DNA of 64,000 bases from NCBI GenBank assembly GCA_021738725.1, contig JAIPBE010000001.1, positions 62,001-126,000 on the forward strand, in the 5' to 3' direction. Of this stretch, positions 29,131 through 37,807 are shown piece after piece. Within the stretch, counting starts at the first letter, position 1; every line of letters starts with the position of its first letter. Position numbers and translations under genes: made by a program. Below the pieces are notes generated by a model. That model did not search any database and had not been told where the DNA came from. It was given only the letters and a program-made list of their open reading frames with translations. The DNA comes from Saprospiraceae bacterium (GTDB lineage: Bacteria > Bacteroidota > Bacteroidia > Chitinophagales > Saprospiraceae).

Positions 29131-29420
29131 AAAGAAGCAATGATCAATCCATGAAGGAAATTCTGTCCCAACTCATCAAGAGGGATGGTATTCGACAGCC
29201 TTTGCATGAAGTGGAGATTAGACAGATCTGGCAGAGGGAGATGGGCGACTATGTAAACAAGTACACGCGATACCTTCGCCTGCGGGGGCATGTCCTGGAG
29301 ATCGGGATCAGTTCAGCTGGGTTGCGGGACGAACTGGGGTATGCCAAAAAAAAGATCACCTCCTTTCTCAACGAACAGTTGGGAGAGGAGGTGATCCAAG
29401 ATGTGGTATTACGCCACTAG
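29127..29420 (+). CDS. DUF721/DciA-like protein
   Basis: 97 residues. It belongs by pattern to the DUF721 (DciA-like) family, whose members in bacteria lacking DnaC/DnaI load the replicative helicase DnaB. Key features are the helical N-terminus with a WxxxMGxxVxxxT signature (IWQREMGDYVNKYTRYLRLRGHVLEIGISSAG), then LRDELGYAKKKITSFLNEQLGEE and a final VIQDVVLRH strand. The ATG overlaps the recF TGA (ATGA), so the two are coupled. The link of a RecF repair gene with a helicase-loader-like gene is a recurrent bacterial arrangement. The 5-residue RSNDQ lead is short and could vary. Confidence 0.85.
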   Translation: MKRSNDQSMKEILSQLIKRDGIRQPLHEVEIRQIWQREMGDYVNKYTRYLRLRGHVLEIGISSAGLRDELGYAKKKITSFLNEQLGEEVIQDVVLRH

Positions 29421-29433
29421 GGTTTCAAGTAAT

Positions 29434-31110
29434 TTATGCCCGGTCGCGTTCTTCCTTTGCCACCTGAGCGGCATTACCTGCCGATCTCCATGTAGCAGCC
29501 TTGCAGGCTTTTTTACCTTTAGTCTTACTGGCAAGTTCCAGGGCACTGTAAACATTGACAACACCTCCCGAAACGGAAAGGTCAGAGAAGTTAGCCATAT
29601 CCTTGGTTCCAGGTTTGATGACTTGATGATTAATAGGAACAACTGATTCCATCAAGATCTCTTTGACCTGAACTGCAGTCAGATCGGGGTAGTAAGCCCG
29701 GATCAAGGCTGCCACACCCGCCACAACCGGCGAGGCCATACTGGTTCCCTGAGCATCCTTATATCCATTATCTGGTGTCGTAGAATGGATGGCCATACCC
29801 GGTGCAAAAAGATCGACATTGTTCTTGCCATAGTTGGAGAATGGCGCGGCCAGTTTATCTCCATCCTGCCAATTCAATGCACCAACCTCGATCCAGTTCT
29901 TCGCCTTCTTGCGGCTGAACCAGCCATGACGTTCGTATTTGTCAGTGGGGAAGTTGTTGGCAATGTCTGTATTACTGCCGTCATTACCCGCAGCATGTAC
30001 CAGCAGTACATCATGCTTTTCAGCGTATTTGACAGCATCGTCTACGACTTTCTTATCCCATTTGTAGGATTTGCCAAAGCTCATATTGATTACGCTGGCT
30101 CCATTATCAACGGCATATCGGATGCCATTGGCGACATCCTTATCCCGCTCGTCGCCATCAGGGACAACACGAACGCCCATGATCAGTGCATGCTCACTGA
30201 CACCTTTGATACCCAGGTCATTATTTCGTTCTGCGCCGATGATTCCGGCCACATGCGTGCCGTGAAATGCATCTGGTCCTTTGATGTCACTATTGCCATA
30301 ATCCGATTCACGAGAATCGGCATAATTATCACCGACAATATCTCTGGGGTCAAAGGATGGATCGTAATATTTTGTCTGACCTTCGAAATAATCGAGTGCT
30401 CCATCAAAATAGGAGGCATCCAATCCCTTTTCCAGGAGTTTGCCAACGACATTGACCGCATTGACGACCTTTTCATCTTCGGATTTGATTCCATTGAGCT
30501 GATCCATGGTCAGGGTTTGAGTGCCCAGGTGTTTTTTCAGCAGTGCCTCCGATTCAAGAAAAGTCTGTTTGAGCTCGCGATAATAGGCGAGATTCTTTTC
30601 CGCTCCTTCCCTGGCTTCATTCACAGTGGTGCCAAGGTTGGTGTAATAGTCATATTCCTTGCGCTCTTTTTTACTCAGCGTAGAGGGATTGACATTCTTG
30701 TATTTCTTGTCATAATGGGCATAGAGGCGAGTCACCTCCAGAGCGTCTGAACCGACATTCTCTCCATTGGGGTTCCCGATGAAGTTCCATCCGTAGATAT
30801 CATCGATATAACCGTTCTTGTCATCATCGATCCCATTGGCGGGAATTTCCCCTGGATTGACCCACATGACATCATCCAGATCTTCATGCATCGGATCAAC
30901 ACCGCCATCGACCACTGCGACGATGATCGGAGTGGCTGTTTTGCCTTTGAGGAGTGTTTGATAAGCGCGCTCTGAACTGACACCAGGAACACCATCCTGC
31001 TTCCAATCCAGGTTAAACCAGTTGGTGGGTGCTTTTACAGCGGATTGGGCACCCGTCCATACAGGAAGGCTGATGATCACGATGAATGTGCCGAGAATGA
31101 GTCGTTTCAT
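29434..31110 (-). CDS. Secreted S8 subtilisin-like serine peptidase without a T9SS sorting domain
   Basis: 558 residues with signal peptide 1-21 (ending VWTGAQ). Catalytic residues are D68 (VAVVDGGVDP), H283 (DAFHGTHVAGIIGA) and S457 (QGTSMASPVVAG), with oxyanion Asn N376 (HAAGNDG). A calcium-loop-like NGIDDDKNGYIDD lies at 92-104. The Asp-to-His distance of 215 residues holds a large insert with predicted helices rich in Lys and Glu (about 120-265), far longer than in subtilisin. There is no type A sorting domain; the protein ends in a basic tail (TKGKKACKAATW...KEERDRA). It is probably periplasmic or outer-membrane associated. It is a Bacteroidota-type S8 protease whose substrate is unknown. 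It converges with dciA. Confidence 0.92.
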   Translation of the reverse strand: MKRLILGTFIVIISLPVWTGAQSAVKAPTNWFNLDWKQDGVPGVSSERAYQTLLKGKTATPIIVAVVDGGVDPMHEDLDDVMWVNPGEIPANGIDDDKNGYIDDIYGWNFIGNPNGENVGSDALEVTRLYAHYDKKYKNVNPSTLSKKERKEYDYYTNLGTTVNEAREGAEKNLAYYRELKQTFLESEALLKKHLGTQTLTMDQLNGIKSEDEKVVNAVNVVGKLLEKGLDASYFDGALDYFEGQTKYYDPSFDPRDIVGDNYADSRESDYGNSDIKGPDAFHGTHVAGIIGAERNNDLGIKGVSEHALIMGVRVVPDGDERDKDVANGIRYAVDNGASVINMSFGKSYKWDKKVVDDAVKYAEKHDVLLVHAAGNDGSNTDIANNFPTDKYERHGWFSRKKAKNWIEVGALNWQDGDKLAAPFSNYGKNNVDLFAPGMAIHSTTPDNGYKDAQGTSMASPVVAGVAALIRAYYPDLTAVQVKEILMESVVPINHQVIKPGTKDMANFSDLSVSGGVVNVYSALELASKTKGKKACKAATWRSAGNAAQVAKEERDRA

Positions 31111-31134
31111 AAAAGAGAGATTTTTTGAAGGTTA

Positions 31135-31142
31135 CGAATGTA
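31135..31142 (-). promoter_or_regulatory. Possible -7 box (TACATTCG) of the S8 peptidase gene
   Basis: Minus-strand TACATTCG, one change from TAnnTTTG, 24 bases before the ATG at 31110. Confidence 0.4.
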
Positions 31143-31230
31143 CAACCTTCAACGTATATATACAGAGAGAATCGAAGGCCTTAACAGTCCTTTAAATGGG
31201 GTTGTGAAAGGGAATTGACAGAAGAGTAGA

Positions 31231-31587
31231 TCAGTAATCATCTGTATTCTCCCGGTTGTGAGGGTCCTCCTCACTGGGTTCTTCAAAGTTGTCTTCGTCA
31301 TCGGTTGATTCAAAATCCTCATCGTCACCAAAATCTTCTCTCAAATGACCAGCTGCATCGTAGTCGTCATCGTCAGCAATGATCTGACGAGCTTCCTGGA
31401 TGGTCATCCTCACAAGATAGTAGACCTCTTCCGTATCAAAGGGCAGGGCTGAAACCTTTTTTCCTTCGATATTGGTGTAGGTGATCAAATGTTGTGCAAA
31501 CCCTCGTGGGTACTGCAGTTTGATACTGTTGAGGATATCCTCGGGTAAATTTTCGTAGTCCTTTACGATCCGTTTTTTTGGGTTCAT
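31231..31587 (-). CDS. Small conserved protein with an acidic C-terminal tail
   Basis: 118 residues from ATG 31587; ATG 31659 would add 24 residues of AT-rich, less protein-like sequence. The family-like core is KRIVKDYENLPEDILNSIK-QYPRGFAQHLITYTNIEGKKVSALPFDTEEVYYLVRMTIQEARQII. It is followed by a tail dominated by Asp and Glu (DDDDYDAAGH ... EEPSEEDPHNRENTDDY). It has no signal peptide or membrane segment, so it is cytoplasmic. I recognise the pattern as a small protein widespread in Bacteroidota but know of no defined function. Acidic tails of this kind occur on RNA/DNA mimics and on chaperone-binding proteins, which is inference only. It is transcribed away from the AAA+ gene. Confidence 0.65.
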   Translation of the reverse strand: MNPKKRIVKDYENLPEDILNSIKLQYPRGFAQHLITYTNIEGKKVSALPFDTEEVYYLVRMTIQEARQIIADDDDYDAAGHLREDFGDDEDFESTDDEDNFEEPSEEDPHNRENTDDY

Positions 31588-31827
31588 ATGCCGAGATTCC
31601 GTCTTGTCAACGATTTGGTGTTCGGGGGTAAATTTATTTTCATTGTTCGTTATTTTCATAGCTGAAGCATCTTTCTTGTAAAAAAAGTTCCAATGAAGTA
31701 GAACTTCTTCTAATAAACGGCCTGTTTTAGCCAGGGCATTACATCATTGCTGAGCGGAGAACACTGGAGGCTATACTGCGTTAGATTATGATGGAGTGTA
31801 TATTGCGCATACTTTAATTAGAAGTGG

Positions 31828-34464
31828 ATGGAGTCGGAGACAGCAGGTTCAATCGAAAGGGAAGCACGATATGCCTTTCAGGACATCAAAACCTATGCGG
31901 ATACAGAGTGGTTGGCAAACAACCGGAAGCGCTATCGACAGGTTTTTGATGAAGGGGAGGTGTCGTACATCTATGTCGAGCTCAGTCTGGTCAACAAGGC
32001 TTTTGAACTGGAGGATTGGGATGTGACCGTCGAACTCAAATGTTTTCGGTCAGACAAAAGATCCAAGGAGATCTGTAATCTCGTTCTTCAGCGAAAAATT
32101 GCCGCATCCAGTTCAGTTGCCTATATCCGGGAAGGATGGGGCAATAAAAAAGTGGGATTGTTCTGGAAACCCGGAGCGTACCTGTGGGAAGCCTGGATCG
32201 ATGGAAAGAAAGTGGGTACCCGATATTTTTACATACAGAGCTCGGGTCAACGGCCTGTGGAGATTCCAGGTGACTATCTCGAACTGAAATCTGTTCGATT
32301 GTATGAAGCCTCCATTGAAGATCAATTGGAGGAGGAACGTATGTATTTGAAAGAGCTGGATTTCAGTGAGACGAAATATGTATACGTTGAAGTTGAATTT
32401 GAGAATCAACTTCCCGATCTCTCCTGGCACCTGGAGTTGATCACCCGATTCTTCAATGAAAGTCGGGAATTGAAAGGCCAGGTCGTCAAGTTGATGAAGA
32501 TAGACCCGGACCAGGAGACGATCCGATTGTCGGTCGGCTGGGGCACGTCAACCAAGGGATCCTGGCGGGAAGGGAACTACACTGCTGAACTGATCTTTAT
32601 GGACCGGCTGATTGCAACCGTTCATATCCCGTTCGGACTGGACCATGAACCGGGATTCCCCCTGGTCTGGCTTCCCGGTGAGAAGGAGGCCAAAATCCTG
32701 GGGAGTCCAAAGCCGAATGAAGAGGGACTAGCAGCGGTATTGGCCAAACTGGACAATCTCGTCGGTTTGGATCAGGTCAAACGCAGTGTCCGCGAACATG
32801 CGTTGTATATGGAGTTTTTGCGTCTGCGTGAAAAGCGTGGATTTGTGGAACGGGATCAAGTGCAGATGCATGCCGTTTTTAAAGGAAATCCAGGAACCGG
32901 AAAAACGACCGTTGCCGGGATGATGGGCGCTATTTACTTTCAACTGGGCCTGCTGTCCAAAGGACATGTTCATTCTGTGGATCGTGCAGACCTGGTAGGG
33001 GAATACATCGGTCAAACCGCCCCCAAGGTCAGACATGCTCTGGATCAGGCGAGGGGAGGCGTCTTGCTGATCGATGAGGCCTATGCCCTGGCCCGAACAA
33101 ATGATGATGCCAAAGATTTTGGCAGAGAAGTCATAGAGATGCTGGTCAAGGAAATGAGTGATGGCCCGGGAGACCTGGCCGTCATCGCGGCAGGTTATCC
33201 AGCCGAAATGGATCATTTCGTTGCCAGCAATCCGGGATTGCGCTCCCGCTTCAAAATTGTCCTGGACTTCCAGGATTATCAGCCGGCTGATCTGCAAAAA
33301 ATTGCAGCCCTCGCTGCGACGCATATGGAAGTGCAACCCACAGAAGAAGCTACGCGGTTGATCAACCAGGTGATCGTCCGCTCTTATCGCGACCGGGACC
33401 GGACCTTTGGGAACGCTCGGTATGTTTATGACCTGATCGAAAAATGCAAGATCCAATTGGGATTGAGGATCATGCGTTCAGAGGAGGCTGAAGGTTTACC
33501 TGTTGATAAATTGCGTGCCATCACTGCCGAAGATGTCCTGCTGGCAACGCACCTGGTAGCCAACGGTACAGTACGTCTTCCCGTGGATGAGGAATTACTG
33601 GCCGAAGCCTTACACGAGCTGGATGGTCTGGTTGGATTGCCCACGATCAAACAGGAGATACATGATCTTGTGCTGTTGATCAAATTCGAATTATCCAGAG
33701 CGGAAGCCAGTCGTGATCCGTTCTCGATGCACACCATTTTTATTGGCAACCCGGGCACGGGAAAAACAACCATTGCCAGGATCCTGGCCAAGGTGTATAA
33801 AGCATTAGGCTTACTTGAGCGAGGGCATGTGATCGAGACAGACAGAGCCGGACTGGTCGCCGGATTTGTTGGACAAACGGCCATCAAAACCGCTGAACGG
33901 ATTGAGGAAGCCAAGGGTGGTGTTCTCTTCATCGATGAGGCGTACTCCTTGACCCAACCCGGGTCAGGGAGAGCCGGCGATTTCGGAGATGAAGCCATCC
34001 AAACCTTGCTCAAACGGATGGAGGACCAGCGTGGTCAGTTCTTTGTGTTTGTAGCCGGGTATCCGGACAATATGGAGGTATTCCTGAAGGCGAATCCCGG
34101 TTTGAAATCCCGTTTCGATCGGACCCTGGTCTTTCCTGATTATACCGAGCAGGAATTGCTGGAGATCGCTCAGAATATCATTCGAGAGCAGGGGTATTCC
34201 CTGGATCCGGAGGCATCTTTGCTGGTCGAGGAATGGGTTACAAAACTCCATCAACGCAGAGACCGATACTTCGGAAATGCCCGGACGATCCGGCAACTGC
34301 TGGACGAATTGATCAAAGCACATCGGACTGCATTGGCCCGGGATTTTGGGTCAGGAACGCCACTGGACGAACACATCATTTCGGGATCGACTGTACTACA
34401 GGTCCAATTGCAGGAGGATCGGTCGGCCTGGTCCAAATCCGGTATAGGATTCAAGAAAAACTGA
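31828..34464 (+). CDS. Tandem AAA+ ATPase (CbbX/SpoVK-like) with duplicated beta-rich N-terminal domain
   Basis: 878 residues. The N-terminal part holds two similar beta-rich domains at about 47-136 and 184-269, opening with YIYVELSLVNKAFEL and YVYVEVEFENQLPDL, each with an REGW/GWGT turn. Two AAA+ modules of the CbbX/SpoVK type follow. In the first, Walker A is GNPGTGKT 353-360, pore loop YIGQTA 393-398, Walker B VLLIDEA 412-418 and arginine-finger region NPGLRSRF 468-475. In the second the equivalents are 640-647, FVGQTA 680-685, VLFIDEA 699-705 and NPGLKSRF 756-763. Sensor motifs FGNARYVYDLIE and FGNARTIRQLLDELI follow. All ATPase motifs look intact. It has no signal peptide. It stands alone and converges with an O-methyltransferase, the stop codons touching (TGATCA). 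The role is unknown; known relatives remodel Rubisco or act in sporulation and secretion. Confidence 0.85.
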   Translation: MESETAGSIEREARYAFQDIKTYADTEWLANNRKRYRQVFDEGEVSYIYVELSLVNKAFELEDWDVTVELKCFRSDKRSKEICNLVLQRKIAASSSVAYIREGWGNKKVGLFWKPGAYLWEAWIDGKKVGTRYFYIQSSGQRPVEIPGDYLELKSVRLYEASIEDQLEEERMYLKELDFSETKYVYVEVEFENQLPDLSWHLELITRFFNESRELKGQVVKLMKIDPDQETIRLSVGWGTSTKGSWREGNYTAELIFMDRLIATVHIPFGLDHEPGFPLVWLPGEKEAKILGSPKPNEEGLAAVLAKLDNLVGLDQVKRSVREHALYMEFLRLREKRGFVERDQVQMHAVFKGNPGTGKTTVAGMMGAIYFQLGLLSKGHVHSVDRADLVGEYIGQTAPKVRHALDQARGGVLLIDEAYALARTNDDAKDFGREVIEMLVKEMSDGPGDLAVIAAGYPAEMDHFVASNPGLRSRFKIVLDFQDYQPADLQKIAALAATHMEVQPTEEATRLINQVIVRSYRDRDRTFGNARYVYDLIEKCKIQLGLRIMRSEEAEGLPVDKLRAITAEDVLLATHLVANGTVRLPVDEELLAEALHELDGLVGLPTIKQEIHDLVLLIKFELSRAEASRDPFSMHTIFIGNPGTGKTTIARILAKVYKALGLLERGHVIETDRAGLVAGFVGQTAIKTAERIEEAKGGVLFIDEAYSLTQPGSGRAGDFGDEAIQTLLKRMEDQRGQFFVFVAGYPDNMEVFLKANPGLKSRFDRTLVFPDYTEQELLEIAQNIIREQGYSLDPEASLLVEEWVTKLHQRRDRYFGNARTIRQLLDELIKAHRTALARDFGSGTPLDEHIISGSTVLQVQLQEDRSAWSKSGIGFKKN

Positions 34465-35277
34465 TCAGATCCATCCTTGGTGGATCGGCTTTAAACGCGA
34501 TGGGATCAAAGTCTGTATTTGTGGCTCCAGAAAAGCGGGGTCCTGGATCCAGATACCCACCTGATAGAGGTCCAACCAGGCGCCGGATTGAAAAGCAGAA
34601 CGCCATTCTTGCCACCCGGCCCACATGTCATCCGACCACCGGATATCATCAATGATGACCAGAAATGGATGTCGGGTCTTCTCCTGGATGGTCTGGAGTA
34701 TTTCCAGGACACGGGCCGGACGGTGATCACCATCCAGATAGATGAGTATTCGGCCGTGCTGATCCCAGGGAATACGTTGAATAGCCTGCTGGAAGGAGAG
34801 GTTCCATTCCTCGATGTGATCCAGTCCCAATTTGTTCCACCCCTTTCTGGCCAACTGTAGATGGCTGTCAGATCCATCCACCGTGATCAACGGTGTGTGG
34901 ATGGACGCTGCAGCAAGATAGGCTGTGGAGACACCGAGGGAGGTTCCAAATTCCAAGAGCAGGTCTGGCTTCCACCACAAGACCATTCGAAACAAATAGC
35001 GACATTTCCAGGGTGGGCTGAGACTGGTTTTAGCAATGGATGAAACAATGCGATTCTGATCGAGAGCATCCTGCCCTCCAGCCCCCAGATCTACAACATG
35101 CAATTCGCTTGATTCGTGCAGCAGATGGTACCTCCAGATTTCAATTTCTTCGAATGCGTAAAAGGATCTGCGATCATCCAGCACTTCTCGGCAAAAAGAA
35201 TACAACAGAGGCGAATGCATGCTGTATGCGGTGCGCGCTTGCCAATAATATGTAAAGAGTTGGATCAGTTTGAACAT
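34465..35277 (-). CDS. Class I SAM-dependent (O-)methyltransferase
   Basis: 270 residues from ATG 35277; the longer frame to 35352 would run into tRNA-His and was excluded. The SAM-binding motif I is LLLEFGTSLGVSTAYLA, followed by the acidic motif ITVDGSDSHLQLARKG and ILIYLDGDHRPARVLEIL with the Asp typical of the catechol O-methyltransferase/Methyltransf_24 type. FLVIIDDIRWSDDMWAGW follows. The N-terminal 80 residues are helical and lack a signal peptide, so the protein is cytoplasmic. The substrate cannot be told from sequence. The gene starts just after the tRNA-His terminator and converges with the AAA+ gene. Confidence 0.85.
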   Translation of the reverse strand: MFKLIQLFTYYWQARTAYSMHSPLLYSFCREVLDDRRSFYAFEEIEIWRYHLLHESSELHVVDLGAGGQDALDQNRIVSSIAKTSLSPPWKCRYLFRMVLWWKPDLLLEFGTSLGVSTAYLAAASIHTPLITVDGSDSHLQLARKGWNKLGLDHIEEWNLSFQQAIQRIPWDQHGRILIYLDGDHRPARVLEILQTIQEKTRHPFLVIIDDIRWSDDMWAGWQEWRSAFQSGAWLDLYQVGIWIQDPAFLEPQIQTLIPSRLKPIHQGWI

Positions 35278-35285
35278 AAAAAAAG

Positions 35286-35309
35286 AAAGCCCGACAAATG
35301 CCGGGCTTT
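35286..35309 (-). terminator. Rho-independent terminator of tRNA-His
   Basis: Stem aaagcccg (35286-35293) / cgggcttt (35102 offset: 35302-35309) with an 8-base loop. It is followed on the minus strand by TTCTTTTTTT. It directly follows the tRNA 3' end. Confidence 0.85.
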
Positions 35310-35310
35310 G

Positions 35311-35385
35311 GGTGGCTAACCGGATTCGAACCGGCGACCCTCGGTACCACAAACCGATGCTCTAACCAACTGAGCTATAGCCACC
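35311..35385 (-). tRNA. tRNA-His (anticodon GTG)
   Basis: Minus-strand cloverleaf: acceptor GTGGCTA/TAGCCAC, D-arm GCTC...GAGC, anticodon stem TCGGT/ACCGA with loop TTGTGGT (anticodon GTG), and T-arm GCCGG-TTCGAAT-CCGGT. An encoded extra G at -1 (35385) faces discriminator C73 (35311), the identity mark of tRNA-His. No CCA is encoded. Confidence 0.97.
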
Positions 35386-35400
35386 ATTGATGAAGAGTCG

Positions 35401-35431
35401 CAAAATTAAGCGTTTCCCATTGAATAGGAAA
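35401..35431 (-). promoter_or_regulatory. tRNA-His promoter (-7 TAATTTTG, -33-like TTTC)
   Basis: Minus-strand TAATTTTG (35408-35401) matches TAnnTTTG and ends 15 bases before the tRNA 5' end. A TTTC at 35431-35428 lies 19 bases upstream of it, near the -33 consensus. The remaining stretch to the copA promoter holds no recognisable gene. Confidence 0.6.
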
Positions 35432-35632
35432 CTCTTTTTGTTCCTTTTTGAGATGTTGGTGAAACTATTCATTCAAGCGGTCCTGCAGACCCATAGAATT
35501 CATTCATTGTAAATGCTCCCCTATAGGGCCTGGCGCCCCCTTGTTACTCAGTTTTCTCCCCTTTATGCCCAGGCGATCAAGGAGTTGTCAACCTTCCTTC
35601 CCGGATTAACCATTTCCTTGTTTCACCGTTTA

Positions 35633-35640
35633 TATCTTTG
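35633..35640 (+). promoter_or_regulatory. -7 box (TATCTTTG) of copA
   Basis: Exact TAnnTTTG match. It ends 7 bases before an in-frame ATG at 35648 and 64 bases before ATG 35705, so either start is possible. Confidence 0.5.
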
Positions 35641-35704
35641 GCATGGAATGGTGGTAACAGGCCTTTTGGAATCGAAAAGATTCAAGGCCCCATTTGATCA
35701 TTTT

Positions 35705-37807
35705 ATGAGTAAAGATCTACTGGAAGAAAAGCAACTGACGGTCGAGGGGATGACGTGTGCATCCTGCGCTAGGACAGTGCGTCAATATCTGGAAGGGGAG
35801 GGTATGTCTGAAGTATTCGTGGACGTCCCCAAGAACAAGGTGACGTTTCGAACAGTTGAAGCAAATGATCGACTGGACGAGATCGCCAATGGCATCGACC
35901 GACTGGGATATCGCGTGATCCGGCAGGACAGAACCGCCTCAAAACTGACCATTCGATTGAAGTTTATCATTGCGGCCATCCTGACGGCACCGATGATCCT
36001 GGACCATTTGCTTCATCTGGGTGGGATTCAACTACCCTTTGTACATCAGCCCTGGGTGCAGTTCGGATTGACACTCCCCGTTTTTATTCTGGGACTCGAA
36101 CATTTTGGCCGAAGCGCCTGGGCAGCCCTTTTTCGAGGGACTACGAATATGGACGTTTTGATCATCCTGGGTAGTTCTGCTGCTTTTATCTACAGTTGTA
36201 TCGGCTTGTGGATCGGTAACCCGGATTATTATTTTTTTGAAACTGCCGCCTCTATCATCACGCTGGTGATGCTTGGAAACCTCCTGGAAGACAGGGCCCT
36301 TCGCGGCACCACCTCGGCTATTGATGAGCTCGAAAGCCTGCAGCCACAGATGGCTCGCCTGTGGATGGGAGAGGGCAAGTTTATGGATATTCCAGCGGAG
36401 GACATCAGAATCGGAGACAAGGTTTTAGTGCGTATGGGTGAAGCCATTCCGGTGGATGGTGTTGTACTGGAGGGGACAGGAGAGGCGAATGAGGCGATGT
36501 TGACAGGTGAATCAGCTCCAGCCCTAAAAGAAGAAAAAAGTTCCGTTTTTGCCGGATCGACCATGGTGGTCGGACACCTGATCGTACAGGCTTCCGTCGA
36601 TCCATCAGAAACTGTTTTTCGGCAGATCATTCGGTTGGTCAAAGCAGCACAATCAGATAAACCCCCAATACAACGACTGGCAGATCAAATCAGTGCTGTA
36701 TTCGTACCGGTGGTCATCGGTATTTCCTTGTTGGCTTATGTGGTCGGGGTCTATGTGTTGGGGGTCTCAACAGGACAGGCCATTATGAACGCCATTGCCG
36801 TGTTGGTCATCTCCTGTCCATGCGCTATGGGGCTGGCCACACCAACGGCTGTCACGGTCGGTCTGGGTCGAATGACCAGAAATGGATTGATGATCAAAGG
36901 GGCCACGACGATAGAGCGACTGGCTGGTATACGAACGATACTCTTTGATAAAACCGGGACACTGACCACCGGTCTGTTAAAGGTCAGGCAGATCAAATCA
37001 AAGTCTGGTTTGGAGGCCATCGTCCGATCGTCTATTTATCAGATGGAACTTCGGTCCAGTCACCCGATCGCTCGCGCATTAGTGAGCTATTTGGGCAATA
37101 CACGAATAGAGCCCTCTCTTGAGTTGGCATCGATCGAAGAAGTGGCAGGAAAGGGCATGCGCGCCCTAGACCAGGATGGAAGACAGCTCCTTCTTCAGCG
37201 TGATGAACTCGACAACCAGGAAGGATATCATTTGGCATTATCGCGTGATGGTGAAAAGATCGGGCATGTGGCCCTTGAAGATGAGTTGCGCCCAGAAGCG
37301 AAACAGGTGATTGCCACTCTGAAGGCGAAGGGGTATACATGTTGGTTGGTATCTGGCGACAGGGCTGAAAATGTGCAGCGTGTAGGCGAATTGACCGGCA
37401 TTGAACAGGTGGTGTCCGCTCAATTGCCTCAGGATAAATATGCGCTGATTGATGAACTCCAAAAAGACCAGGGCCTGGCCATGGTGGGTGATGGCATCAA
37501 CGATGCGCCTGCATTGGAAAGGGCATCCGTAGGCATCGCCATGGCAGGCGCGGCTCATACAGCCATGCAATCGGCAAAGGTTGCCCTTCTGGAGCCCGAC
37601 TTGAATCTACTGCTCCGGTTATTTCATCTGAGCAAATTGACTCTTCGGACGATCAAGGAAAACCTGTTCTGGGCATTTGCCTATAATGTAGTGGCTATTC
37701 CCATGGCATTTCTGGGCTATCTGAACCCGATGTGGGGGGCGCTCTTTATGGCATTCTCCGACCTGGTCGTGATCGGTAATTCGATCCGATTGAAATACAG
37801 GACATGA
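35705..37807 (+). CDS. copA: Copper-type heavy-metal translocating P-type ATPase
   Basis: 700 residues from ATG 35705 (ATG 35648 is possible). It is a P1B-type ATPase, most likely exporting Cu(I) from the cytoplasm. The N-terminal metal-binding HMA domain has VEGMTCASCARTV with C18 and C21. The membrane metal site is ISCPCAMGLATP (CPC at about 371-373). The actuator TGES motif is AMLTGESAP, the phosphorylation site is FDKTGTLTTG with D about 415, and the hinge is MVGDGINDAPAL at about 594. The terminal helices are hydrophobic with a conserved NVVAIPMAFLGYLNPMWGAL region. Its stop overlaps the sigma factor start (ATGA), so the ATPase leads an operon with ECF sigma, FecR, TonB receptor and DUF4249 genes. 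Confidence 0.95.
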   Translation: MSKDLLEEKQLTVEGMTCASCARTVRQYLEGEGMSEVFVDVPKNKVTFRTVEANDRLDEIANGIDRLGYRVIRQDRTASKLTIRLKFIIAAILTAPMILDHLLHLGGIQLPFVHQPWVQFGLTLPVFILGLEHFGRSAWAALFRGTTNMDVLIILGSSAAFIYSCIGLWIGNPDYYFFETAASIITLVMLGNLLEDRALRGTTSAIDELESLQPQMARLWMGEGKFMDIPAEDIRIGDKVLVRMGEAIPVDGVVLEGTGEANEAMLTGESAPALKEEKSSVFAGSTMVVGHLIVQASVDPSETVFRQIIRLVKAAQSDKPPIQRLADQISAVFVPVVIGISLLAYVVGVYVLGVSTGQAIMNAIAVLVISCPCAMGLATPTAVTVGLGRMTRNGLMIKGATTIERLAGIRTILFDKTGTLTTGLLKVRQIKSKSGLEAIVRSSIYQMELRSSHPIARALVSYLGNTRIEPSLELASIEEVAGKGMRALDQDGRQLLLQRDELDNQEGYHLALSRDGEKIGHVALEDELRPEAKQVIATLKAKGYTCWLVSGDRAENVQRVGELTGIEQVVSAQLPQDKYALIDELQKDQGLAMVGDGINDAPALERASVGIAMAGAAHTAMQSAKVALLEPDLNLLLRLFHLSKLTLRTIKENLFWAFAYNVVAIPMAFLGYLNPMWGALFMAFSDLVVIGNSIRLKYRT

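Noticed and set aside
29785-30750. Long plus-strand open frame opposite the S8 protease (321 codons)
   Set aside because: It is the antisense shadow of a gene with clear protease motifs; its composition is an echo of the opposite strand and it has no domain or promoter of its own.
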